Source: Nitrospirae bacterium RIFCSPHIGHO2_01_FULL_66_17 (GTDB lineage: Bacteria; Nitrospirota; Nitrospiria; 2-01-FULL-66-17). Taken from it: DNA of 9,778 bases. The DNA lies in assembly GCA_001803875.1 (NCBI GenBank), contig MHEO01000053.1, positions 1-9,778 of the forward strand, given 5' to 3'. Each line of letters opens with the position of its first letter. Position 1 is the stretch's first letter. The position numbers and the translations under genes were made by a program. Shown in pieces: positions 1 to 6,655 of this stretch. The notes beneath the pieces are model-generated. The model searched no databases, was not told the DNA's origin, and saw only the letters and a list, made by a program, of their open reading frames with translations.

Positions 1-3000
1 TGGCGTCCGCGGGCAGCGGACGGCTGAAGAGATACCCCTGCACCGCGTCGCAGCCCTTCGCCATCAGAAAAGCCAACTGGTCTTCGGTCTCGACCCCCTC
101 GGCCACCACTCTCAACCTGAGACTGTGGGCCATCGCGATGATCGCCGTCGAGATCGCCGCATCGTCCGCGTCGCTGGTGATGTGGCGGACAAACGATTGG
201 TCAATCTTGAGCGTCTGGATGGGAAAGCGCTTCAAGTAGTTCAGGGACGAATACCCGACCCCGAAGTCGTCGATGGAGAGGCGGATGCCCATCGCGTGCA
301 GATGGTCGAGGGTCTCCACCGTCCGGTCCGTGTGGTCCATCAGCAGGCTTTCGGTCAGTTCCAGTTCCAGCATGGCGGGATCGAGCCCCGTCTCGCGGAC
401 GATGCGGGCGATCGCGTCCTTGAGGTCGGACTGCCGGAACTGGCGCGCGGACAGGTTCACGGTGATCGGGAAGGGGGGAAAGCCCGCGTCCCGCCACGCT
501 CGACTCTGGGCGCACGCCGCGCGCAGCACGACCTCGCCGATCGGGACGATCAACCCCGTCTCCTCCGCCAGCGGGATGAACTTCCCGGGTGACACCAGGC
601 CCAGGTCCGGGTGTTGCCATCGGACCAGCGCCTCCATCCCGCATATCCGCCCGGTTGGAATGTCCACCTGGGGCTGGTAGTGCACCACGAACTCCCGACG
701 CTCTAGCGCCCGGCGGAGACTGCTCTCCAGCGACAATCGTTCGAGCGTGCTGACGTTCATGGCCGGAGAATACAGTTGGTAGTTGTTTCGACCCTGGTCC
801 TTGGCGCGATACATCGCGGCATCCGCGTGTTTCACCAGCGTCCCCGCATCCTCCCCGTCGTCGGGGGCGATGCTGATGCCGATGCTGGTCGTCACGAACA
901 GCTCCTGCTCGTCGATGAGGAAGGGCGCCTTGAGGGCCGCGAAGATCTTGTCGACGATGGTCACGATGTCGCGGGCCCTGGCAATTTCCGGAAGCAACAC
1001 CGCGAACTCGTCGCCGCCGAACCGCGCCACGGTATCGCCGTCCCGCAGGCACTCGGTCAACCGTTGGGCGACCGCCAGGATCAACCGGTCGCCGCTCGCG
1101 TGTCCCAGCGTGTCGTTGATGAGTTTGAAGCGGTCCAGATCGAGGACCAGGACGGCAAGCGGCCGCGACGACCGTCGAACCCGAACCAACGCCTGGCTCA
1201 ATCGGTCCATGAAGACGGCCCGGTTGGGCAGGTTCGTCAACGCGTCATGGCTGGCCACATGGTGGAGACGCTCTTGCCACGCGCGGCGCTCGGTGACGTT
1301 CCGGAAAATGGCCTGCGTCGCGACCAGCCGGCCGTCCACGTGCCGGCCCGTGACGTTGCCCTCCACCAGGACCGATCGTCCATCCTTGGCCACGAACTCG
1401 GCTTGAACGGCCACCATGGAGGCCCCCGCCACGATGTCGGCAAACAACTCCTGGCAGTGACGCTGCGCCCGAGGGTGAATGACCTGGAACAGGCTCAGCG
1501 ACCGGACCTCTTCCTCGGTGTATCCCATCGTGTCCAGCCACGCCCGGTTGACGAATAGAAACCGGCCGTCGGGCCCCACGCTCTGGATCATGTCGTGGGC
1601 GTTTTCGACGAGGGTCCGATAGCGGTCCTCGCTCTCGCGCCGCGCCTCCTCCGCCCGCTTCTGGTCCGTGATGTCCGCGCAAAACCCCTCCAGCGCCTGG
1701 AGCGCGCCGTCTTCAGCGAACACCCCTCGGCCTTGCTCCCACACCCACTTTTCTTCACCGCTCGCGGTGCGGAGGCGGTACACCAGTTGGAACGGCTTCC
1801 TGGCGCCCACGCCCGCCTGAACCTCGTTCCACACCCGCTCTTGATCGTCGGGGTGGATCAGGCTCGCGTAGACGACCCGCCGCTGCATGAAGTCCTCCGC
1901 CGCGAACCCGGTGAGAGAGCGGGCGCCAGGGCTCATGTACTCCACGGTCCAGTCCCGGTCGTTCGCGCAGCGGTAGACCATCCCCTGCAGGTTGCTGATC
2001 AACGTGGACAAGCTGCGCTGGCTCTCGCGGAGCGCGGCCTCGGCCTGCTTGCGCTCCGTCAGATCGTCGAGCACCAGCAGCAGCCGCGGCCCGTCGGGCC
2101 CCTGCTCGTTGTCCCGGCGGTTCGACGCATCGATCCTCGCCAGCGTGATCTGCACGTTTTTCGTCGTCTGCCCGGTGACCAGATCGAGTTCGATCCGCGA
2201 GTGCGTGTCTCCGACGCCCAGCACGCGGGCGACGCGATCCCACCACGCGACGCCCGGGAAGAACGCCTCCAGGGGCATCCCCACCACGCGGTCCGGCGAC
2301 GCGCCGACCATCTCGAGAAACGCGCGATTCGCGAACAGCACCCGGAGGTCGGCCGACAACACCAGAAGCCCGGAGGGAATGCTCGTGACGAGCCGCTGGG
2401 CGTAGGCCTGGAGTTCGGCGATCGTCGACCGGTCGACGTGATGGTAGGTGTCGAGCGTGAGCCCCACGTCGAAGAGCACGACCTTCACCAAGGCCTGCAT
2501 GGTCTCGATCACTGTGCGAGGATCGGTCCCCCCCGCTTCCCAGATGTACGTCATGAGGGTGCAGAGGTAGTGGCTGTAGGCGCCAAGGTACCACTTCGGG
2601 GCGAGGCCGATCCGCTGGTGGACGACGCCCACGCGGAGACGGTTCTGGACGTAGTCGGCTCCGTAGACGCCGGCCGTGAGGCTCTCGAAATACGCCGCCT
2701 GGGTCCGTTTGAGGCGCTCGATCGTCGCCTGGTCGGGAAGGAACGCGCGCGTCTCTTCGAACGCGAGCAAGTGGGCGTAGAAGCCGTCGACGAATGCCGT
2801 CTGCGCGCCGACGAGGCGATCGTGGAACGTCGACAGCAGCGCCGCGTCGCGTTCGCTCAATTGCAGGAACGCTTTCCGCTGCTCGATTTCCCGAGGACTC
2901 ATGTCCATGGCGCGGGTGATCGCCTGCACGATCTCGGGGAATGACAAGGTCGCAAGTCCCGGAAGGACAGTGGAAGATGACGGGAGAGGAACCGGCGCAG

Positions 3001-3067
3001 GACAACCCTCAGCCGGGCGACTCCCCGGCTGCGGGTCGTGGGGATCTCGGGGCGGGCCCGTCGTCAT
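1..3067 (-). CDS. Globin-coupled sensor protein with three PAS domains, GGDEF and EAL (c-di-GMP cyclase/phosphodiesterase), 3' end outside window
   Basis: Cytoplasmic signalling protein predicted to sense oxygen or another haem ligand and to make and/or degrade c-di-GMP. The frame is open for 1022 codons from ATG 3067 and leaves the window within the last residues of the EAL domain. A protoglobin domain covers about residues 56-215; the proximal haem His is probably His150 in VVHQRIGLAPKWYLGAY, and Tyr97 (DGFYAHLL) is a likely distal-pocket residue. PAS domains follow at about 224-338, 353-470 and 476-595. The GGDEF domain (about 602-766) has HDALTNLPNR, GGDEF at 684-688 and an inhibitory RxxD (RDGD) five residues before it. 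The EAL domain (from about 778) has EAL at 812-814, NLSARQF, ELTES, DDFGVGYSSL, LKID and AEGVET, so both active sites look intact. No membrane segment is visible. The start is uncertain: the first 40-50 residues are Pro-rich, and ATG 2908 or 2902 would still give a whole globin domain. Confidence 0.95.
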   Translation of the reverse strand, partial: MTTGPPRDPHDPQPGSRPAEGCPAPVPLPSSSTVLPGLATLSFPEIVQAITRAMDMSPREIEQRKAFLQLSERDAALLSTFHDRLVGAQTAFVDGFYAHLLAFEETRAFLPDQATIERLKRTQAAYFESLTAGVYGADYVQNRLRVGVVHQRIGLAPKWYLGAYSHYLCTLMTYIWEAGGTDPRTVIETMQALVKVVLFDVGLTLDTYHHVDRSTIAELQAYAQRLVTSIPSGLLVLSADLRVLFANRAFLEMVGASPDRVVGMPLEAFFPGVAWWDRVARVLGVGDTHSRIELDLVTGQTTKNVQITLARIDASNRRDNEQGPDGPRLLLVLDDLTERKQAEAALRESQRSLSTLISNLQGMVYRCANDRDWTVEYMSPGARSLTGFAAEDFMQRRVVYASLIHPDDQERVWNEVQAGVGARKPFQLVYRLRTASGEEKWVWEQGRGVFAEDGALQALEGFCADITDQKRAEEARRESEDRYRTLVENAHDMIQSVGPDGRFLFVNRAWLDTMGYTEEEVRSLSLFQVIHPRAQRHCQELFADIVAGASMVAVQAEFVAKDGRSVLVEGNVTGRHVDGRLVATQAIFRNVTERRAWQERLHHVASHDALTNLPNRAVFMDRLSQALVRVRRSSRPLAVLVLDLDRFKLINDTLGHASGDRLILAVAQRLTECLRDGDTVARFGGDEFAVLLPEIARARDIVTIVDKIFAALKAPFLIDEQELFVTTSIGISIAPDDGEDAGTLVKHADAAMYRAKDQGRNNYQLYSPAMNVSTLERLSLESSLRRALERREFVVHYQPQVDIPTGRICGMEALVRWQHPDLGLVSPGKFIPLAEETGLIVPIGEVVLRAACAQSRAWRDAGFPPFPITVNLSARQFRQSDLKDAIARIVRETGLDPAMLELELTESLLMDHTDRTVETLDHLHAMGIRLSIDDFGVGYSSLNYLKRFPIQTLKIDQSFVRHITSDADDAAISTAIIAMAHSLRLRVVAEGVETEDQLAFLMAKGCDAVQGYLFSRPLPADA

Positions 3068-3162
3068 CGGCGAGCGACTGAGCCCCCGGCGACAACCGCC
3101 GTCTCGCGGAAGCGGACCGATCGCACAGATACCATGCAGGAGTGTCCTCGTCGGGCTCTAAT

Positions 3163-3190
3163 AGTGTACCCGATCCCGACGACCAGGCAA
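3163..3190 (-). promoter_or_regulatory. Candidate promoter of the globin-GGDEF-EAL gene
   Basis: On the minus strand TTGCCT (3185-3190) is followed after 16 bases by TACACT (3163-3168). Both are partial matches to sigma70 boxes. Transcription would begin near 3156, about 90 bases before ATG 3067. This is the best-looking promoter between the tRNA-Cys gene and this gene, but it is not strong. Confidence 0.35.
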
Positions 3191-3263
3191 GGCGAGCGAT
3201 CAGGGGTTGGTCGGGAAGGACCGGAACGGGGGCGGGTTGCGCCGTGACACGGTGGCGCCCAAG

Positions 3264-3339
3264 TGGAGGCGGCGGGCGGGTTCGAACCGCCGCATCGCAG
3301 TTTTGCAGACTGCTCCCTTAGCCACTTGGGTACGCCGCC
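3264..3339 (-). tRNA. tRNA-Cys (anticodon GCA)
   Basis: A 76-base cloverleaf reads cleanly on the minus strand. The acceptor stem GGCGGCG pairs with CGCCGCC. The D-arm lies between CCC and GGG. The anticodon stem GCAGT/ACTGC encloses the loop CTGCAAA with anticodon GCA, and the T stem GGCGG/CCGCC encloses TTCGAAC. The discriminator base is T (U73), the expected identity element for cysteine tRNA, and the 3' CCA is encoded. It has its own promoter upstream and is divergent from hisS. No T-tract terminator follows it. Confidence 0.97.
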
Positions 3340-3351
3340 GCAGGCCCGCTC

Positions 3352-3381
3352 CTTATAGCAAATGGGCGCGAACACTGTCAA
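3352..3381 (-). promoter_or_regulatory. Sigma70-type promoter of tRNA-Cys
   Basis: On the minus strand a perfect TTGACA (3376-3381) is separated by 18 bases from TATAAG (3352-3357), which matches five of six -10 positions. The mature tRNA 5' end at 3339 lies 12 bases past the -10 box, so the 5' leader would be only a few bases. The discriminator region is GC-rich (GAGCGGG), as is usual for stable-RNA promoters under stringent control; that regulation is inferred. Confidence 0.8.
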
Positions 3382-3394
3382 ACAGCCTGGTTAG

Positions 3395-3434
3395 AAAATC
3401 CCCCCGTGCCCCCCTTTTTCAAAGGGGGGATTTT
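3395..3434 (+). repeat. C-run/G-run hairpin repeat, unit A
   Basis: The unit has two C6 runs followed by one G6 run, flanked by AAAAT and ATTTT. The outer arms (3395-3405 and 3424-3434) are a perfect 11-base inverted repeat. The inner arms (3409-3417 and 3421-3429) are a perfect 9-base inverted repeat around a TTC loop. Both use the same G-run, so only one hairpin can form at a time. Similar units at 3479-3515 and 3532-3566 mark a dispersed repeat family, probably MITE- or REP-like. Confidence 0.8.
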
Positions 3435-3440
3435 CATGAT

Positions 3441-3464
3441 GCACGGGTGAGCCGACGGCCCATG
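3441..3464 (+). repeat. Imperfect direct repeat, copy 1
   Basis: This stretch after hairpin unit A matches 3573-3595 with a few substitutions and one gap. Both share CGGGTGAGCC, then ACGG, then CATG. It suggests that the hairpin and its flank were once duplicated, or that the flank belongs to a longer repeat element. Confidence 0.55.
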
Positions 3465-3478
3465 ACAAACTGCTCGGG

Positions 3479-3515
3479 AAATCCCCCCTTACCCCCCTTT
3501 TGCCAAGGGGGGATT
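3479..3515 (+). repeat. C-run/G-run hairpin repeat, unit B
   Basis: Same layout and orientation as the unit at 3395-3434: AAAT, C6, a short spacer, C6TTTT, then AAGGGGGGATT. The outer stem is 9 bases (3480-3488 with 3507-3515). The alternative inner stem is 8 bases (3492-3499 with 3505-3512) around a five-base loop. It differs from unit A in spacer and loop, so it is a diverged copy. Confidence 0.8.
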
Positions 3516-3531
3516 GCATTGTCCCCTTTGG

Positions 3532-3566
3532 CCCCCCCTTTAATAAAGGGGGGATGGGGGGATTTT
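3532..3566 (-). repeat. C-run/G-run hairpin repeat, unit C, inverted
   Basis: Read on the minus strand this unit has the same form as the other two: AAAAT, C6, a two-base spacer, C6TTT, loop, AAAG6. The inner stem is a perfect 9 bases (3533-3541 with 3545-3553) around an AAT loop. The outer G-run (3556-3561) has no good outer partner here, so the alternative stem is lost or weak. Its orientation is opposite to units A and B. Confidence 0.75.
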
Positions 3567-3572
3567 ATTCGC

Positions 3573-3595
3573 GCGCGGGTGAGCCACGGACTCAT
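3573..3595 (+). repeat. Imperfect direct repeat, copy 2
   Basis: Second copy of the element at 3441-3464, lying just after hairpin unit C and 12 bases before the hisS -35 box. It has the same orientation as copy 1, although the adjacent hairpins are in opposite orientations. Confidence 0.55.
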
Positions 3596-3606
3596 GGGAG
3601 TCCAAA

Positions 3607-3636
3607 TTGACTTCGCGCGCCCGTCAACGGTACGAT
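3607..3636 (+). promoter_or_regulatory. Sigma70-type promoter of hisS
   Basis: TTGACT (3607-3612) and TACGAT (3631-3636) are separated by 18 bases. The predicted transcript starts near 3643, leaving a leader of about 20 bases before GTG 3664. That leader is too short for a T-box or attenuator. The TTG within the -35 box is in frame with hisS but would lie upstream of transcription, which argues against it as the start codon. Confidence 0.65.
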
Positions 3637-3663
3637 GAGCGCCCAATCGGACGGAACGGTGAC

Positions 3664-4926
3664 GTGAGCGCTCCCAAAATTCAGGCCATCCGCGGCGTCA
3701 AGGACATTCTTCCGGGCGAGATGCCCTCGTGGCAGGTCCTCGAATCGACCGCGCGGACGCTGTTCGACACCTTCGGCTACGCCGAGATCAAGATCCCGAT
3801 CTTCGAGGCCACCGAGCTGTTCGCGCGGGGGCTCGGCGCGACGACCGACGTGGTCGAGAAGGAGATGTACACGTTCCCTGACCTCGACGGCAAGTCGCTC
3901 ACGCTGCGACCGGAAGGCACGGCCGGCGCGATCCGGGCGTACATCGAGCACCACCTCTGGACCGAGTCGCCGTTGACCAAGCTGTACTACGTCGGCCCGA
4001 TGTTCCGCCACGAGCGCCCCCAGGCGGGACGGTTCCGCCAATTTCATCAGGTCGGGGCCGAGGCGATCGGATCGGCGAGCCCCCTGCTCGACGTGGAGCA
4101 GCTCGTCCTGCTCGACCGGTTCTTCCGCGCGCTCGGGGTCGCGCCCGTCACGCTGCTCCTCAACAGCCTGGGCTGCCTGCTCTGCCGTCCGGCGTATCGA
4201 GACGCGCTGAAGGACTTTCTCATGACCCGCGCGTCCGGTCTCTGCGAGGCGTGCCAACGGCGGATCGAGACAAACCCCCTGCGCGTGCTCGATTGCAAGC
4301 GGGAGGAGTGCCGTGCGCTGACCCGCGACGCGCCCGCCATCACGAGCTATCTCGGGCCGGAGTGCGTCGGCCACTTCGACGCGGTGCGCGCGGGTTTGGA
4401 CGACGTGGGTCTCGCGTACACGCTGGAGCCGCGCCTGGTCCGCGGCCTGGACTATTACACCAAGACCGCGTTCGAGTTCACCGCGGAGGGCCTGGGCGCC
4501 CAGAACACGATCGCGGCTGGGGGCCGCTACGACGGCCTCGTGGAGGGCCTCGGCGGGCCGCCCACCCCCGGCGTGGGGTTCGCGCTGGGAATAGAACGGG
4601 TGATCGCCCTGTTCACCAAGGGGAATCCGGCCTCCCCGTCCGCCGACGTCTTCATCGCGACGCTGGGGGACCACGCCAAGCGCCGCGTGATCGGACTCGT
4701 CACCGCCCTGCGGGACGCCGGAATCCGGGCCGAAACCGATTATGACCAGGGCAGTCTTAAAAGCCAGATGCGCCGGGCGGACAAGCTTGGCGTCCGCCAT
4801 ACGGTCATTCTGGGGGACGACGAGATCGCCAAGGGGACGGCGGTGGTTCGCGACATGGCGACCAAAGCTCAAACCGACGTGGCACTGTCGGAGTTGGTCC
4901 CCCACCTGCGCCGGCTGTCCCCCTAA
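3664..4926 (+). CDS. hisS: Histidine--tRNA ligase (HisRS)
   Basis: Class II aminoacyl-tRNA synthetase that activates histidine with ATP and charges tRNA-His in the cytoplasm. The 420-residue product has the usual length. The N-terminus (SAPKIQAIRGVKDILPGEM) is typical. Class II motif 2 is GPMFRHERPQAGRFRQFHQ (about 111-129), the histidine-binding motifs are RGLDYY (260-265) and GGRYDGL (286-292), and motif 3 is GVGFALGIERV (303-313). The C-terminal anticodon-binding domain runs from about residue 325. CxxC pairs at 171/174 and 194/197 lie in the insertion domain, as in many bacterial HisRSs. GTG 3664 is chosen because it matches the family N-terminus, has GGA eight bases upstream and lies downstream of the promoter. 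The next gene follows at once in the same direction, without a terminator, so co-transcription is likely. aspS, a frequent neighbour of hisS, is absent here. Confidence 0.97.
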   Translation: MSAPKIQAIRGVKDILPGEMPSWQVLESTARTLFDTFGYAEIKIPIFEATELFARGLGATTDVVEKEMYTFPDLDGKSLTLRPEGTAGAIRAYIEHHLWTESPLTKLYYVGPMFRHERPQAGRFRQFHQVGAEAIGSASPLLDVEQLVLLDRFFRALGVAPVTLLLNSLGCLLCRPAYRDALKDFLMTRASGLCEACQRRIETNPLRVLDCKREECRALTRDAPAITSYLGPECVGHFDAVRAGLDDVGLAYTLEPRLVRGLDYYTKTAFEFTAEGLGAQNTIAAGGRYDGLVEGLGGPPTPGVGFALGIERVIALFTKGNPASPSADVFIATLGDHAKRRVIGLVTALRDAGIRAETDYDQGSLKSQMRRADKLGVRHTVILGDDEIAKGTAVVRDMATKAQTDVALSELVPHLRRLSP

Positions 4927-4939
4927 ACCCGTTCCTCAT

Positions 4940-5002
4940 TGGGCCGCGTCGGCCCTGCTCCTCGCGCTCACGTCGCTGACCGCATGCGGGAGCCCGATCG
5001 AG
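4940..5002 (+). other. In-frame lipoprotein signal peptide without a recognisable start codon
   Basis: Directly after the hisS stop, the frame of the FN3 protein reads WAASALLLALTSLTACGSP. This is a hydrophobic segment ending in a good lipobox (LTAC) before a Pro-rich linker. No ATG, GTG or TTG occurs in this frame between 4790 and 5002. A TTG at 4939 is one frame away; a single base fewer in the GGCCCTG run at 4951-4957 would give MGRVG followed by LLLALTSLTAC, a normal lipoprotein signal. The earlier in-frame starts (ATG 4742, TTG 4787) lie deep inside hisS. Confidence 0.55.
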
Positions 5003-6655
5003 ATGCCGTCGCCGCCCGTCCCCCCGGCTCCACCGCCGATCTCGGGGGCACCGCCGCCGTCTACCACCGACATCGTCGCGCCCCCCGTCCTGGTCGGCGT
5101 GCCGACCAACGTCACGGTCACTGCGGAGGACCGCGCCGTGACGATCGGGTGGAACCTGGTAAGTGGGGTGGACTCGTACCGCATCGAATGGGAAACCGAT
5201 GCCGCGCGCCTGACGGACGCGTCGGGACCCGGGTCGGTCACGCACGCGCCCCTCGCCAACGGCATCCTCCACAGGTATACGGTCACCCGCACGGACGACA
5301 CCTCCGTCGTCGTGTCGGCAATCCCGTCCGCGGCCTCCGGCGCGCCGACCGGCGTGTCCGTGACGCCCGGCCCCGACGGCAACGCCTTGTTCTGGCAGTC
5401 CGTGACCGGCGCGACATACCGCGTCTACTGGAGCTTCACCGCGGGCGTGACACCGTTCAACGGAACCCGGATCGAGGTGGGCGCCGCCACGGCCTATGTC
5501 CACACCGGACTTGAGGCGGGCGCCGACTACCACTACGTGGTGACCGCCGTCTCGTCCACGGGGGTGGAAAGTGCGGCGTCGGCCGGGGTCGGGGGGCAGC
5601 CGGGGCAAACCGCGGCGGTCTCAGTGACGGCCGGGGACCGACTCGTGACGGTGAGATGGACGGACGCCATCACGGCGATTGACTACACCACGTCGCTCGC
5701 CCTGTCCGCGGGGTCCCCCTCCCGAATTTCCAGCCTGGAAAACGGCACCCGTTACGGCGTTCGCGTCACCCCGCGGTTCCCCCAGGGCAGGGGCCGCCCG
5801 TCGGCCCGCGTGTACGCAACGCCCGCCGCACCGGACGCCAACGTCCCGCAGGGGGTGACCATCATCGCCGGCCGGGGCGAAAACACCATCACTTGGACCC
5901 CCGTGCTCGGCGCGACGAGCTACGTCGTGAGATGGGAGTTGCTGGACAACGGCTCGCCGACGAGCGGTGTGTTCTCCGCCGTGACCGGCACCGCCTTCCG
6001 GCACGTGGGATTGCTCACCTGCCTAGCGGCCGATCCCGGGTGCCCCGAGTACTCGTACACCGTGACGGCCTCCAGCAGCAGCACGCGTTCAGCCACGGTC
6101 GGGGCCGTGTCGATCCCGCTCCAACCCTTCGCGCCGCTCATCACCAACACCACTCCCGTGATTCTGGCTGGACTGAAGCCGACCGGAACATCGATCGTCC
6201 CCACCCTCAACAACGAGGTCAAGAACCGGATCGTTTCGCCGAGCCGCGACACCGGGTGGGAGTATCCCGCCGAACTGTCGCAGGGACCGAACCTACTGTC
6301 GTTCGTCGCGATCGACGACGCCGGCCACGTGAGTGCGGCCGCGTCGTATCAGATCAGGCTGGATAAGACAGCGCCGGCGAAACCAGGGATCACCGCGGCG
6401 TCCTGCACCGTGTCGACCACGGGACCGCCCCGCGTGACTTTCACGGGAACGAAAACGACGGAGGAGTCCACGGCGATCCTCATGCTCGAACCCGGAAACT
6501 TCGAACGGCTGCTGGTCGGCGCCGACGACAAGACCACCTGGACGGCAACCGTGGACGCGAGCTTGGGCGACGTCGACTTCACATTCATCGCCAAAGACAT
6601 CGCGGGCAACGCCTCTCCCCTGCCCCCGGTCACCACCACGGTGACCTGTCCCTAG
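5003..6655 (+). CDS. Exported protein with FN3 and Ig-like repeats, probable lipoprotein
   Basis: From ATG 5003 the product is 550 residues; the real N-terminus is probably the lipoprotein signal at 4940-5002. A Pro-rich linker (PSPPVPPAPPP) leads to about four fibronectin type III-like domains, at nucleotides 5096-5335, 5339-5610, 5605-5825 and 5840-6120. Each shows a V-T-W strand pattern (TVTAEDRAVTIGW, NALFWQS, LVTVRWT, NTITWTPVLGATSYVVRW) and a late YTV or YHYVVTA strand. Two bacterial Ig-like domains follow; the first has GPNLLSFVAIDDAGHVSAAA then LDKTAPAKP, the second DFTFIAKDIAGNASPLPP. No catalytic domain is seen, so an adhesive or structural role at the cell surface or in the periplasm is likely, but the partner is unknown. 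ATG 5003 has GGGAG ten bases upstream, yet starting there would discard the signal peptide. The gene follows hisS directly and converges on ldcA. Confidence 0.8.
   Translation: MPSPPVPPAPPPISGAPPPSTTDIVAPPVLVGVPTNVTVTAEDRAVTIGWNLVSGVDSYRIEWETDAARLTDASGPGSVTHAPLANGILHRYTVTRTDDTSVVVSAIPSAASGAPTGVSVTPGPDGNALFWQSVTGATYRVYWSFTAGVTPFNGTRIEVGAATAYVHTGLEAGADYHYVVTAVSSTGVESAASAGVGGQPGQTAAVSVTAGDRLVTVRWTDAITAIDYTTSLALSAGSPSRISSLENGTRYGVRVTPRFPQGRGRPSARVYATPAAPDANVPQGVTIIAGRGENTITWTPVLGATSYVVRWELLDNGSPTSGVFSAVTGTAFRHVGLLTCLAADPGCPEYSYTVTASSSSTRSATVGAVSIPLQPFAPLITNTTPVILAGLKPTGTSIVPTLNNEVKNRIVSPSRDTGWEYPAELSQGPNLLSFVAIDDAGHVSAAASYQIRLDKTAPAKPGITAASCTVSTTGPPRVTFTGTKTTEESTAILMLEPGNFERLLVGADDKTTWTATVDASLGDVDFTFIAKDIAGNASPLPPVTTTVTCP
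6628..6646. other. Hairpin at the convergent gene junction
   Basis: A perfect 7-base inverted repeat, GGTCACC/GGTGACC with loop ACCAC, lies within the last codons of the FN3 gene and just past the ldcA stop. There is no T-tract on either strand, so it is not a standard intrinsic terminator. It is the only visible structure that could slow polymerases between the two converging genes. The sequence also encodes a V-T-T-T-V-T tail, which may explain the symmetry. Confidence 0.3.

Noticed and set aside
1595..2944. Long plus-strand open frame (449 codons) opposite the PAS and globin region
   Set aside because: It has no recognisable domain, and the minus strand gives continuous globin and PAS sequence. 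Long antisense frames are expected at this GC content.
3239..3258. Small GC-rich hairpin just downstream of tRNA-Cys as a terminator
   Set aside because: The stem is only about 5 bases with an irregular loop and has no T-tract after it on the minus strand, so an intrinsic terminator cannot be claimed.
3395..3566. CRISPR array or tandem repeat array in the tRNA-Cys/hisS gap
   Set aside because: There are only three units, in mixed orientation and with unequal spacing. There are no uniform spacers and no cas genes nearby.
3264..3600. tRNA-linked integration site (attachment site) with the repeats as element ends
   Set aside because: The repeats lie upstream of the tRNA 5' end rather than at its 3' end, no copy of the tRNA 3' end is seen, and there is no integrase in the window.
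3607..3663. TTG 3607 as the hisS start, adding 19 residues
   Set aside because: The TTG lies in the -35 box of the best hisS promoter, and the extra residues are not part of known HisRS N-termini. GTG 3664 gives the family start.
3592..4905. Minus-strand open frame of 437 codons opposite hisS
   Set aside because: It mirrors hisS codon structure and shows no family motif; HisRS motifs on the plus strand are complete.
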